A DNA stretch of 64,000 nucleotides from Paraburkholderia monticola (GCF_001580545.1 NZ_LRBG01000010.1:87647-151646); one strand, 5' to 3'; shown: positions 1 to 7,998, counted from the stretch's first letter. The notes: a model not told the origin generated them from the sequence alone. Numbers and translations are program-made.

Positions 1-450
1 GCGAAAGCGTGGTTCGGCGCGACGCCGCCGGATCTGTCGGTGGAGGCGCGGGCGCGCGGCACGGATTGGCTCTACACGTATCTGCGCAGTTTTTACCGCG
101 ACGATACGCGCCCGACTGGCTGGAACAATCTGGTGTACGAAAACGTGAGCATGCCTCACGTGCTGTGGCAGCTTCAGGGGCAGCGCGCGGCTAAATTCGG
201 CGATGAAACCGACGAAAAATCCGGCGAAACGGTACACAAATTCCTCGGCTTCCAGCAGCTGACTCCGGGGACGATGTCGCCGGTAGATTATGATTCTGCT
301 GTGGCCGACCTCGTGTCGTACCTGTCATGGATGTCCGAACCGACGCAGCAAACCCGCAAGCAACTTGGCGTGTGGGTGCTGTTGTTCCTCGGTATCCTGA
401 GCTTTTTCGCCTGGCGACTGAACGCCGCGTACTGGAAACATATCAAATAA
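1..450 (+). CDS. petC: Cytochrome c1 of the bc1 complex, C-terminal part (cut by window edge)
   Basis: The open frame runs in from before base 1, so the start and the haem-binding CXXCH are outside the window. What is visible is about 149 residues: a WFG..PPDLS stretch, a conserved R(S/A)RG.DWLYTYLRSFY segment, LVYENVSMPHVLWQLQG, and a single C-terminal membrane anchor (LGVWVLLFLGILSFFAW) with a short basic tail. These are hallmarks of the cytochrome c1 subunit of ubiquinol-cytochrome c reductase, which passes electrons from the Rieske centre to soluble cytochrome c at the periplasmic face. sspA and sspB follow on the same strand, the usual order in Burkholderia-type genomes. The identity is confident; only the end of the gene is seen. 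Confidence 0.9.
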   Translation, partial: AKAWFGATPPDLSVEARARGTDWLYTYLRSFYRDDTRPTGWNNLVYENVSMPHVLWQLQGQRAAKFGDETDEKSGETVHKFLGFQQLTPGTMSPVDYDSAVADLVSYLSWMSEPTQQTRKQLGVWVLLFLGILSFFAWRLNAAYWKHIK

Positions 451-451
451 T

Positions 452-470
452 CACGCCGTTACACGGCGTG
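452..470 (+). terminator. Hairpin after petC (weak terminator or mRNA end)
   Basis: Perfect 7-bp inverted repeat CACGCCG / CGGCGTG with a 5-nt loop, starting two bases after the petC stop. There is no U-run behind it, so it may be an mRNA-stabilising hairpin or an attenuator before sspA rather than a strong terminator. Confidence 0.35.
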
Positions 471-545
471 GGGCCGGCGCCAGGAAAGACCTGCTGAACG
501 GTTTTTCTGCGCGCTGGCCCTTCAGCTTTTTGAGGAAACGTAAAC

Positions 546-1157
546 ATGATGGTTCTGTATTCCGGCACTACTTGCCCGTTCTCCCAGCGTTGCCGGCTGG
601 TGTTGTTCGAAAAGGGCATGGACTTCGAGATCCGCGACGTCGACCTGTTCAACAAGCCGGAAGACATCGCTGTGATGAATCCGTACGGTCAGGTGCCGAT
701 TCTCGTCGAACGGGACCTGATTCTGTACGAATCGAACATCATCAACGAGTACATCGACGAGCGCTTCCCGCACCCGCAGCTGATGCCGGCCGATCCGGTG
801 CAGCGCGCGCGGGCCCGTCTGTTCCTGCTGAACTTCGAGAAAGAGCTGTTCGTTCACGTCGGCACGCTCGAAAACGAGAAGGGCAAGGCGGCGGAGAAAA
901 ATCACGAGAAGGCGCGCCTCGCGATCCGCGATCGCCTGACGCAGCTCGCGCCGATCTTCCTGAAGAACAAGTACATGCTCGGCGAAGAGTTCTCGATGCT
1001 CGACGTCGCGATCGCGCCGCTCCTGTGGCGTCTCGACCACTACGGAATCGAGCTGTCGAAGAACGCCGCGCCGCTGATGAAGTACGCCGAGCGCATTTTC
1101 AGCCGCCCGGCATATATCGAAGCGCTGACGCCGTCGGAAAAGGTGATGCGTCGTTGA
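546..1157 (+). CDS. sspA: Stringent starvation protein A (GST-fold RNA polymerase-associated protein)
   Basis: 203 residues with a glutathione-S-transferase fold. An N-terminal thioredoxin-like domain (MMVLYSGTTCPFSQRCRLVLFEKGM, with the NPYGQVPILVERDLILYES region) is followed by an all-helical C-terminal domain. SspA proteins lack GST activity; they bind RNA polymerase and adjust transcription during starvation and acid stress. The length matches the family. The start ATG is preceded by a TTTGAGGAAACG ribosome site. It lies between petC and sspB, the standard neighbourhood, and probably shares a transcript with sspB, whose start is 66 bases downstream. The evidence for function is family knowledge; the fold and context are seen here. 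Confidence 0.92.
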   Translation: MMVLYSGTTCPFSQRCRLVLFEKGMDFEIRDVDLFNKPEDIAVMNPYGQVPILVERDLILYESNIINEYIDERFPHPQLMPADPVQRARARLFLLNFEKELFVHVGTLENEKGKAAEKNHEKARLAIRDRLTQLAPIFLKNKYMLGEEFSMLDVAIAPLLWRLDHYGIELSKNAAPLMKYAERIFSRPAYIEALTPSEKVMRR

Positions 1158-1223
1158 GTTTGGCTTTGGCGCGCGGGCGCCGCATCGTTTTGATACGCGC
1201 CCGCGTCCGCAAGAGGACTGTTG

Positions 1224-1721
1224 ATGCAAGAGATTTCCACGAAGCCTTATCTGCTGCGCGCGCTCTACGAGTGGTGCACGGATAACGGCTACACACCGCA
1301 CATCGCGGTCCGGGTCGACAATCAGACGCGTGTGCCGCGTCAGTTCGTCCGCGACAACGAGATCGTGTTGAACATCAGCTTCGAGGCGACGAGCCAGCTG
1401 CAGATGGGCAACGAGTGGATCGAGTTCAACGCCCGTTTCTCCGGCAAGTCGCACAAGATCGAGGTGCCGGTGGCCAATATTCTCGCGATCTACGCGCGTG
1501 AAAACGGGCAGGGCATGGCGTTCCCGGTCGAATCGGCGGGCGGCGAGGCGCAGGATTCGGGCGCGGATGCCGCGGACGAAGTCGACACGCCGGCGGCCCC
1601 TCGTGCCGTCGAAACGTCGCCGGCCGATCCGGCCGCGACCGCCGATGCCGACGACAAACCGCAGCCTGACGACGATGGCTCGAAAGGCGGCGGAAGGGCT
1701 CGCCTTAAGATCGTGAAATGA
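1224..1721 (+). CDS. sspB: ClpXP protease specificity-enhancing factor SspB
   Basis: 165 residues starting MQEISTKPYLLRALYEWC, the typical SspB opening. The folded substrate-binding domain covers roughly residues 1-105 (HIAVRVDN, ARFSGKSHKIEVPVANILAIYARENGQGMAFP). A long acidic, Ala/Pro/Asp-rich disordered linker follows, ending in a basic RARLKIVK tail, the ClpX-docking motif. SspB tethers ssrA-tagged peptides to ClpXP, linking trans-translation to proteolysis. An upstream in-frame TTG directly precedes the ATG; the ATG is chosen because it sits 7 bases after the AAGAGG ribosome site. It lies downstream of sspA and 19 bases before tRNA-Thr. Confidence 0.93.
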   Translation: MQEISTKPYLLRALYEWCTDNGYTPHIAVRVDNQTRVPRQFVRDNEIVLNISFEATSQLQMGNEWIEFNARFSGKSHKIEVPVANILAIYARENGQGMAFPVESAGGEAQDSGADAADEVDTPAAPRAVETSPADPAATADADDKPQPDDDGSKGGGRARLKIVK

Positions 1722-1740
1722 AGTAGAATCACGGCCTCAT

Positions 1741-1816
1741 GCCGGCTTAGCTCATCAGGTAGAGCGCTTGACTTGTAATCATGAGGTGGCGGGTTCGAGT
1801 CCTGCAGCCGGCACCA
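1741..1816 (+). tRNA. tRNA-Thr (anticodon UGU), CCA encoded
   Basis: A 76-base cloverleaf can be drawn by hand: 7-bp acceptor stem GCCGGCT/AGCCGGC, D stem GCTC/GAGC, anticodon loop CTTGTAA (anticodon TGT, threonine), T stem GCGGG/CCTGC with loop TTCGAGT, and a genomically encoded ACCA end. The anticodon stem CTTGA/TCATG has one T-T mismatch, a small oddity. A possible -10 box TAGAAT lies at 1724-1729, just after the sspB stop. The terminator at 1849 closes the unit. Confidence 0.95.
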
Positions 1817-1848
1817 AATTGCTTTATCAGCAGTAACCGGAAATACTG

Positions 1849-1890
1849 AAAACCCCGACGAAGCGCTTGTTTCGGCGGGGTTTTTCTTTT
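1849..1890 (+). terminator. Rho-independent terminator after tRNA-Thr
   Basis: AAACCCCG pairs with CGGGGTTT around a loop, followed by TTTTTCTTTTTT. It ends the tRNA transcript. The A-run on the left side could also let it work for the convergent SDR gene on the minus strand. Confidence 0.85.
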
Positions 1891-1909
1891 TTCGGCCGTA
1901 AATGGGCGG

Positions 1910-2680
1910 CTAGATCGATTTCACTTCGCCGCCATCCATCCGCAGCGTCGAGCCCGTCATCCAGCGTGCCGCGGGCGACACGACGAATGCCATCAGCTCC
2001 GCGATTTCCTCGGGTGTGCCATAGCGCGAGATGCCTGCCTCGATGGGGAATTTCGCGGTTGCCTCTTCGACGCTCATGCCATGCAACGGCGCCCAATGCT
2101 CGAGATAGGAGCGGCGCCGGCCGGTCATGACCGGTCCGGGTAGGACGCTGTTGACCTGCACGCCGTCCGCGATGCCGCGATCCGAGAAGGCCTTGGCCAG
2201 CGCCACGATTGCCGCGTTGATGGTGCCGACCGCTGCGTAAGGCGCCTTCGGGAACAGCGCCGAGTTGCCGGACATCAACACGACCGACCCCGCGCTTGCC
2301 TTCAACGCCGGCCAAGCCGCCACTGTCAGCCGGCGCGCGCCGTGCAGCTTCAGCGCAAGCCCTTGATCCCATTGCTGATCGGTCATTTCGAGGATGTCGA
2401 TCTGCGGCACCGCGCCGGCGATGTTGAGCAGCGCGTCGATCCTGCCGAACGCAGCGAGAGTCCGCTCGACGACTTGCCCGGCGGCATCCGGCTCCGACAG
2501 ATCGAGATCGACGACGAGCGCTTTCGCTCCGGCCTGCTCAACCTGAGACGCCGTTTCCTCGAGATTGGGCCGATTGCGTGCGACTACCACGATCGAATCA
2601 AAATCCCGCGCCAATCTGATCGCGGTGGCGCGTCCGATGCCTTGACTCGCGCCGGTGACGATAGCAACTCTGCTCGACAT
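1910..2680 (-). CDS. SDR-family oxidoreductase
   Basis: 256 residues of the classical short-chain dehydrogenase/reductase type. The nucleotide-binding TGASQGIG motif is at about residues 9-16, an acidic DLDLSE region follows, then the NIAGAVP (NAG) motif, and a serine in VVLMSGNSAL. The active-site tyrosine is expected in the SALFPKAPYAAVGTINAA segment, where Y-x-x-x-K is replaced by YAAVG, so the canonical lysine is not obvious. The C-terminus (WMTGSTLRMDGGEVKSI) is typical of the family. The start is set at the ATG behind AGGAG (revcomp of cttctcctgaag); the open frame continues upstream without a site. It heads the end of a three-gene minus-strand set with two alpha/beta hydrolases. The substrate is unknown. 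Confidence 0.8.
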   Translation of the reverse strand: MSSRVAIVTGASQGIGRATAIRLARDFDSIVVVARNRPNLEETASQVEQAGAKALVVDLDLSEPDAAGQVVERTLAAFGRIDALLNIAGAVPQIDILEMTDQQWDQGLALKLHGARRLTVAAWPALKASAGSVVLMSGNSALFPKAPYAAVGTINAAIVALAKAFSDRGIADGVQVNSVLPGPVMTGRRRSYLEHWAPLHGMSVEEATAKFPIEAGISRYGTPEEIAELMAFVVSPAARWMTGSTLRMDGGEVKSI

Positions 2681-2717
2681 TTCGCTTCTCCTGAAGGATG
2701 GGGTGGTTCGGTGGGCA

Positions 2718-3572
2718 TCAACGGTCAAGAAACTCGCGGATTGCCGCGGCGATTTCGTCCGCATGCGTTTCAAGCGCGAAGTGGCCGGTGTCGAGGAAAC
2801 GCACGACCGCATCAGGCAGATCGCGCCGGAACGCCTCCGCGCCCGCCGGCAGAAAGAACGGGTCGTTCTTGCCCCATATGGCCAGAAGCGGCGGGCGGTA
2901 ACTGCGGAAATACTCCTGAAACGCCGGGTACAGCGCGACGTTGTGGCGATAGTCACGGAACAGATCGAGCTGCACCTCGTCCGCGCCGGGGCGGCGCAGG
3001 TAGAAGTCGTCGAGCGAATAGCCGTCCGGGGAGACCGACGCAGTATCCGGCACCCCATGCGTGTATTGCCACACGGTCGTCTCAGGCGCGAGCAAGGCGC
3101 GCAGCGCTTCGCGATTGGCCGGCGACGCGTCTCGCCAGTAGGCGCGAATCGGATTCCAGCCGTCGCTGAGCCCCTCTTCGTAGGCGTTGCCGTTCTGCGA
3201 AATGATCGCCGTGATCCGCTCGGGATGCGCGAGCGCCAGCCGGAAGCCGGTCGGCGCCCCATAGTCGAAGACGTAGACGGCGAATCGGTCAAACCCGATC
3301 ACTTCGGTAAATCGGCCGATCACCTCTGCAAGGTTCGCGAACGTGTACGCGAAGTTTTCGCGCGCAGGCATGTCGGATTGACCGAAGCCCGGCAAATCGG
3401 GCGCGACGATGTGAAAGCGATCGGCAAGCCGCGGAATCAGCTCGCGAAACATATGGCTCGAACTTGGAAAGCCGTGCAGCAGCAGGAGTTTCGGGGCGTT
3501 CTCGGAACCGGCTTGACGATAGAAGACCTTGAAACCGTCGACGTCGGCATGGCGATAGGTGATGGCGGTCAT
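2718..3572 (-). CDS. Alpha/beta hydrolase, haloalkane dehalogenase/epoxide hydrolase-like
   Basis: 284 residues. The oxyanion-hole motif LLLLHGFPSSSHMF, the VAPDLPGFGQSDMP strand-turn and the nucleophile elbow VYVFDYGAPTG are all visible. The elbow carries aspartate instead of serine, as in haloalkane dehalogenases and soluble epoxide hydrolases. The acid/base end (IWGKNDPFFLPAGAEAFRRDLP, then LDTGHFALETH with the catalytic histidine) is intact. The start is MTAITYRHADVDGF; 16 upstream in-frame codons lack a ribosome site. It lies between the SDR gene and a second hydrolase, all on one strand and probably cotranscribed. The true substrate cannot be read from the sequence. Confidence 0.8.
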   Translation of the reverse strand: MTAITYRHADVDGFKVFYRQAGSENAPKLLLLHGFPSSSHMFRELIPRLADRFHIVAPDLPGFGQSDMPARENFAYTFANLAEVIGRFTEVIGFDRFAVYVFDYGAPTGFRLALAHPERITAIISQNGNAYEEGLSDGWNPIRAYWRDASPANREALRALLAPETTVWQYTHGVPDTASVSPDGYSLDDFYLRRPGADEVQLDLFRDYRHNVALYPAFQEYFRSYRPPLLAIWGKNDPFFLPAGAEAFRRDLPDAVVRFLDTGHFALETHADEIAAAIREFLDR

Positions 3573-3630
3573 GATGGCTCTCTCTGCAAAAAAGGGCGTG
3601 AATAACGGATGCGGATGCAAACGGCCTGCT

Positions 3631-4326
3631 TCAGTCGGCCGAGACAGCCAGCGCCGCCTCGACGATGACCTCGACGACGGCCTCGGGCGCCGTGACGCTC
3701 GGCGTGTGATCGACGTCGAGCGCGTGGACGCGCGCGCCCATCCGCTGCGACATCGAGCGCTGGTTGTCGGGCGCGATCATTCGGTCCTGCGCGGCCACGA
3801 GAAACCAGCTCGGCAGGTCTTTCCACCGCGGCCGTCCCACGGGTACGCCGATGCAGGCCGCCGCGATGGGACGCTGGATCGCGGCGAGCACGTTCGCTTC
3901 GCGCGCACTCGCGTGATGTGCGAACGCACCTGCGAACGCCTCGCGCGGAAGCCAGATCAGGCCGTCGCGATCCGGCGCGAGCGTCGGAGCCTGCGGATGC
4001 GCTTCACCGCGGTGGAACACGTCGGCCACCGTTTCGCCTTCGTCGGGCGCCAACGCCGCGATGTAGACCAGCGCCTTCACGTTCGCGGCACGCGCGGAAC
4101 CGATCACAGCGCCCGCATACGCATGTCCGACCAGCACGACGGGACCCTCGATTCGCGCGAGCGTGCGCTCCAGCGCGGCCGTGTCGTCACCGAGCGACGT
4201 CAGCGGCAGAGGCGCCGCGACCGCATCGATATGCCGGTCGGCGAGCCGCTCGATGACCCGGCTCCAACTCGACCCGTCGGCCCATGCGCCATGCACGAGC
4301 ACTACGTTCACATTGCGAAGAGACAT
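3631..4326 (-). CDS. Alpha/beta hydrolase-fold protein with Ala in the nucleophile position
   Basis: 231 residues resembling the small esterase/salicylate-esterase (MNL-like) branch: NVVLVHGAWADGSSWSRVIERL at the N-terminus, the PLTSLGDDTAALERTL segment, and a C-terminal DHTPSVTAPEAV with the presumed catalytic histidine. The nucleophile elbow reads LVGHAYAGAV, where active relatives have GHSYGG, so the catalytic serine appears replaced by alanine. It may be non-hydrolytic or belong to a subfamily that tolerates this. AAGGAG precedes the ATG. It is the first gene of the minus-strand set and faces the CGNR regulator across 175 bases that contain palindromes. Confidence 0.75.
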   Translation of the reverse strand: MSLRNVNVVLVHGAWADGSSWSRVIERLADRHIDAVAAPLPLTSLGDDTAALERTLARIEGPVVLVGHAYAGAVIGSARAANVKALVYIAALAPDEGETVADVFHRGEAHPQAPTLAPDRDGLIWLPREAFAGAFAHHASAREANVLAAIQRPIAAACIGVPVGRPRWKDLPSWFLVAAQDRMIAPDNQRSMSQRMGARVHALDVDHTPSVTAPEAVVEVIVEAALAVSAD

Positions 4327-4389
4327 GTTGTTGCTCCTTTGAGCGAAGGAAATGTTTGGCTGCGACGTCCGGACGCGTGACGCTTCTGT

Positions 4390-4436
4390 GTAACCGTGTT
4401 AATGCGTATTTACAGGTTACAAACGTACGTTGTAAC
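4390..4436. promoter_or_regulatory. Palindromic operator candidate between the hydrolase set and the CGNR regulator
   Basis: Two overlapping inverted repeats lie in the divergent promoter. GTTACAA (4416-4422) and TTGTAAC (4430-4436) are perfect 7-bp arms around ACGTACG. GTAACC (4390-4395) also pairs with GGTTAC (4415-4420). The region is AT-richer than its surroundings. It is inferred to be the binding site of the divergently encoded regulator at 4502 or of another repressor. Confidence 0.5.
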
Positions 4437-4501
4437 TTGTCAAGTGAGATTTTGATGGTTACGATGAGCGAATCGTCATCAGCTCCGTTTCGTCGAGAAA
4501 A

Positions 4502-5125
4502 ATGGACTACCGTCAGTTCCCCCCGCTGTTCCTGGCCGACGCGCCGGGCCTCGATTTTCTGAACTCAGTGGCTACGCCCGTGGATGAGGAAGTCGACTGG
4601 ATCGCGGACGGCGCAGGCTTGCTGGCGTGGCTCGAGCAGGCCGGCATGGTGCCGCCCGAGGCGCTCGCTGAAGTGCGCGAGAGGTTCGTATCGACTGAGT
4701 TCGATGCGATGGCCGCTCAGGCGCGCGAGCTGCGCGAGTGGTTCAGAGGCTTTGTCGGCGCGAGGAAAGGGCGGCCGCTGGCTGCGGGAGACTTGCTAGA
4801 ACTCGAGCTGTTGAATCGACTGCTCGAGCGCGACGAACGATACGGCGCACTCGTTACCGGCGACGACGGTGGATTCGAATTCCGCGAACGCCGTCGGTGG
4901 GCGTCGCCCGAATCGTTGCTGATGCCGATCGCCGAAGCGTTGGCCAGACTCGTTTGCGACGAGGATTTCACGTACGTAAAAGCGTGCGAAGGTCCGCGCT
5001 GCACGCTGCTGTTTGCCGACCACACGCGTGGACATGCGCGGCGCTGGTGCAGCATGGCGGTCTGTGGGAATCGCGCGAAGGTGGCAGCACACCGCAAGCG
5101 GCTGAAGGAACTGGAGGGCGGGTGA
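4502..5125 (+). CDS. ABATE/CGNR zinc-finger putative transcriptional regulator
   Basis: 207 residues. The N-terminal two thirds match the ABATE (stress-induced regulator) layout, opening with PPLFLADAPGLDFLNSV. The C-terminus holds the CGNR zinc finger: a CEGPRC pair near residue 161, then WCSMAVCGNRAKVAAHRKR near residue 182, giving four cysteines and a basic DNA-contact helix. It diverges from the hydrolase/SDR set, so it is the natural regulator candidate for those genes. The start ATG has only a weak AGAAAA ribosome site; an in-frame upstream start was not found. DNA binding is inferred from the family and not shown here. Confidence 0.8.
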   Translation: MDYRQFPPLFLADAPGLDFLNSVATPVDEEVDWIADGAGLLAWLEQAGMVPPEALAEVRERFVSTEFDAMAAQARELREWFRGFVGARKGRPLAAGDLLELELLNRLLERDERYGALVTGDDGGFEFRERRRWASPESLLMPIAEALARLVCDEDFTYVKACEGPRCTLLFADHTRGHARRWCSMAVCGNRAKVAAHRKRLKELEGG

Positions 5126-5160
5126 TGTAACCCTCGCCATTTGCGTTCACAGCTAACCCA

Positions 5161-5200
5161 AACCCCGCAAAGCCAACAATGGCCTTGCGGGGTTTTTTAA
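5161..5200 (+). terminator. Rho-independent terminator after the CGNR regulator
   Basis: AACCCCGCAA...GGCC stem with TTGCGGGGTT and a TTTTTT tail. This is a strong intrinsic terminator. Confidence 0.9.
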
Positions 5201-5513
5201 TTGCAGAAGGCGGGTCCCGGGTGATGTGAGCAAGAAAGGAGCTCGCCCAAACCTTCGCCTTGCTTACGAAAACTTTTCGTGAATGTTGTCATATGTCTTA
5301 CATCACGTGGGCGGCAAGGGAAAATCCGTATAGCCCGAATTTAGCGGCTGAATCGAAAATTTTCTCTATAAAAACGGCTGTCAGGCGACCTTTCCTGCTA
5401 AGGTAAACCTGCGCCATTTGTACGTCGTCTTACAAGATGGCGGTAAAAATATTCACGCGCGCAGACCGTTGCGTGCGTGCTCACACCAGAAAGCAACAGG
5501 AGACCAAGGTTTT
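5201..5513 (+). promoter_or_regulatory. Upstream region of the polygalacturonase gene with a perfect palindrome
   Basis: There is no gene here. ACGAAAA-C-TTTTCGT (5266-5280) is a perfect 15-base inverted repeat, a possible operator. An AT-rich block (aaaattttctctataaaaacgg, 5355-5377) could hold a -10 box. The distance to the start codon leaves a leader of over 100 bases. Confidence 0.4.
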
Positions 5514-7658
5514 ATGACCAGGAAAGTGGAAGATTCACTGAACCGCGCACAGCAGGAGCGTCCGCAATCGCCGGCTCGCCGTAGCTTTCTCGCATTCGCT
5601 GGCGTCACGGCCGGCGCCGGGCTGATTGCGGGTCTGCCCGGCTGTGGCGGTTCGACCGACACCGCCGCTAGCGGCGGCAGCACGTCGGCTACCACCACAC
5701 CGCCCGCCGATCCGATCTGGGGCCCGAGCGGCGAGGCGACCACGATCATCAACAAGCTGGCCGGCATCACGACGTCGATGTTCCCCTCGGTCGATTTCCA
5801 GGTCACGACGTACGGCGCGCAACCGCTGCCCGCGGCAGCGCTGATCCAGTCGACCGCCTGGCCGGGCGGCCTGATTCCCTGGGTCACCGGCGGCAGCGAG
5901 CAGACCCAGTATCCGAGCAACGACCTGCAAAGCCCGGGCTCGAACATCATGGTCCCGTGCGACTACACGGACACCGCATACGACGCATGCCCGGCGTTCA
6001 ACGCCGCGATCCGCGCCGCGAGTCAGGCGGGTGGCGGCCGCGTGGTCGTGCCGGCCGGCAACTGGTATTGCGGCGGTCCGATCGTGTTGCTGAGCAACGT
6101 GAATTTCCACCTGAGCTCGGGTTGCACGATCTACTTCAGCCCGAACCCGGCCGACTACGCGAAGAATGGTCCGTACCCGACGGCAAACGGCAACCTCTAC
6201 TGGACGCGCTGGCAGGCCAACGACTGCCTGAACTTCGGCTCGCCGATCTACGCGTATCAGCAGAAGAACATCGCACTGACTGCCGACGACAACACCTGTG
6301 TCCTGAACGGACAGGCCATGACGCCGATGCAGCTGAGCACCCAGCCGCCGACGTCATGCTGGTGGACGTACAAGGGTTCGAGCAACACGTATGGCTCCAC
6401 CAGCTCGACGACGACCACGCAGGCCTACGCGAACCCGAACAACGTCGCGCTGACGAGCCTGCCCGCCACGCAGGTCACGAATCCGAAGGCGAACGTGTCG
6501 TTCACGAACCAGGACGGCGTGACGACGACGCTGATGACGTTGCTCACCGCGACCGGCTGGAATCAGGACCAGAACTATCTGCCGGCGCTGTCCGAACTCG
6601 GCGTGCCAGTGGTGAACCGCGTGTTCGGCAACGGTCACTACCTGCGTCCGTGCATGGTCGAGTTCATCGGTTGCACCAACGTGCTGCTGCAGAACTACCA
6701 CACGCAAAACACGCCGTTCTGGCAGCACCACCCGACCGCCAGCTCGAACGTGGTGATCGACGGTGTGTTCGCCGACAGTATCGGCCCGAACAACGACGGT
6801 TTCGACCCGGACGCATGCAACTACGTGCTGGTGCAGAACGTCCAGTTCAACACCGGCGATGACTGCATCGCGATCAAGTCGGGCAAGTGCCTCGACACCG
6901 AATACGGCCCGATGCAGAACATCGTCGTGCAGAACTGCACGATGCAAAGCGGGCACGGCGGTCTGACGATCGGCAGCGAAATGAGCGCGGGCGTGCAAAA
7001 CGTCTACGCGCGCAATCTGACGATGCAGAACGAGAACTGGGCAAGCAACCCGCTGAACATCGCGCTGCGCTTCAAGACCAACATGAACCGCGGCGGCTTC
7101 ATCAACAACGTGTGGATCAACGGCGTGACCCTGCCGAACGGCGTGAACCTCGCCGGCAAGTTCGGCGGCGGCGCGCTGGGCGCGGCCTACCCGGGTTCGG
7201 TGCCTGGCACCGGCACGGTCGGTACGGTCACCAACCCGTCGACGGGTCAGGGCGGTCTGATCACGTTCGACTGTGATTACAGCGCGTCGGGCGATGCGGT
7301 GCGCTGGAATCCGGCCACGATCAACAACGTCAACATCTCGAACGTGAACGCAACCGACGTGTCGGGCAGCGTCAAGTACTCGATGACGCCGGGCTTCACC
7401 GCCGGCACGAACTCGTGCTTCCAGGCAATCGTGGCGCAGGGCCCGATGGCGGCGGACTACAACGGTCCGCTGCCGGTCCCGACGGTCTCGCCGATCACCG
7501 GCGTGACGATCTCGAACTGCAACCTGGGTCACCCGGTTTGCGTGGGCCCGGCCTCGTCGACCGTGCCGGGACCGATGTTCGTCGTCAACACGAACGGCAT
7601 TACGTTGAACAACGTGGTGGTTGCAGGTACCACGTACAACTCGGTGCTGACCGGCTGA
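5514..7658 (+). CDS. Exported GH28 polygalacturonase-like pectinase
   Basis: 714 residues. The N-terminus carries a Tat signal (ARRSFLAFAG, twin Arg at residues 22-23) with a hydrophobic stretch ending LPGC at Cys44, a plausible but non-ideal lipobox, then a Ser/Thr/Gly linker. The body is a right-handed beta-helix with GH28 signatures: NNDGFDPD near 425, TGDDCIAIKSG near 446, SGHGGLTIGSE near 478 and RFK near 518, so the catalytic aspartates and the His/Arg/Lys set are present. It should hydrolyse polygalacturonate or a related uronan outside the cytoplasm. The start is the ATG after CAGGAG; 32 upstream in-frame codons are ignored. Length exceeds common family members, with extra loops in the first half. 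It stands alone with its own terminator. Confidence 0.88.
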   Translation: MTRKVEDSLNRAQQERPQSPARRSFLAFAGVTAGAGLIAGLPGCGGSTDTAASGGSTSATTTPPADPIWGPSGEATTIINKLAGITTSMFPSVDFQVTTYGAQPLPAAALIQSTAWPGGLIPWVTGGSEQTQYPSNDLQSPGSNIMVPCDYTDTAYDACPAFNAAIRAASQAGGGRVVVPAGNWYCGGPIVLLSNVNFHLSSGCTIYFSPNPADYAKNGPYPTANGNLYWTRWQANDCLNFGSPIYAYQQKNIALTADDNTCVLNGQAMTPMQLSTQPPTSCWWTYKGSSNTYGSTSSTTTTQAYANPNNVALTSLPATQVTNPKANVSFTNQDGVTTTLMTLLTATGWNQDQNYLPALSELGVPVVNRVFGNGHYLRPCMVEFIGCTNVLLQNYHTQNTPFWQHHPTASSNVVIDGVFADSIGPNNDGFDPDACNYVLVQNVQFNTGDDCIAIKSGKCLDTEYGPMQNIVVQNCTMQSGHGGLTIGSEMSAGVQNVYARNLTMQNENWASNPLNIALRFKTNMNRGGFINNVWINGVTLPNGVNLAGKFGGGALGAAYPGSVPGTGTVGTVTNPSTGQGGLITFDCDYSASGDAVRWNPATINNVNISNVNATDVSGSVKYSMTPGFTAGTNSCFQAIVAQGPMAADYNGPLPVPTVSPITGVTISNCNLGHPVCVGPASSTVPGPMFVVNTNGITLNNVVVAGTTYNSVLTG

Positions 7659-7741
7659 TCGGGCATCGGCGCGGACGGAACCGCGTTCCGTTCGCGCTGG
7701 TGTCTGCGCTTTTCTGCTGCAGCAAGCACGCTTCACAACGG

Positions 7742-7770
7742 GCGCCGTCGGATTCGACGGCGCTTTTTTT
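7742..7770 (+). terminator. Rho-independent terminator of the polygalacturonase gene
   Basis: GCGCCGTCG-GATT-CGACGGCGC is a perfect 9-bp stem followed by seven T. Confidence 0.93.
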
Positions 7771-7846
7771 GTCTTTGGTTCGGGCCGGAAAGAGGTCGGT
7801 GCGGCGTGAGGTGAGCCTCCGAATGGCTCAAAAATCACGATATCTC

Positions 7847-7884
7847 TTTCACCTTGTCGATTGTGGACTGTTTAGTCTTCATTT
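7847..7884 (+). repeat. Dispersed palindromic element, copy 1
   Basis: It reads TTTCACCTTGTCGATTG followed by TGTGGAC-N6-GTCTTCA. The left 20 bases are identical to copies at 7999 and 9896. The palindrome has one decayed position in its right arm. Confidence 0.8.
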
Positions 7885-7998
7885 GGCCTGCGTTCGGGGC
7901 CGGTAAACTCATCTCATCAACGTCACCGCAGGATGCAGCGCCGCGAATCCGCACGACGTGAGGTGAGCCTCCCAATGGCTCAAAAATCACAATATCTC

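Noticed and set aside
522..1454. 310-codon minus-strand frame opposite sspA and sspB
   Set aside because: It overlaps two well-identified genes. The Arg/Leu/Val-rich, repetitive composition is typical of an antisense frame in GC-rich DNA, and it has no ribosome site.
6354..7838. 494-codon minus-strand frame opposite the GH28 gene
   Set aside because: It is His/Arg/Val-rich shadow coding, lies entirely over the pectinase, and has no family motif.
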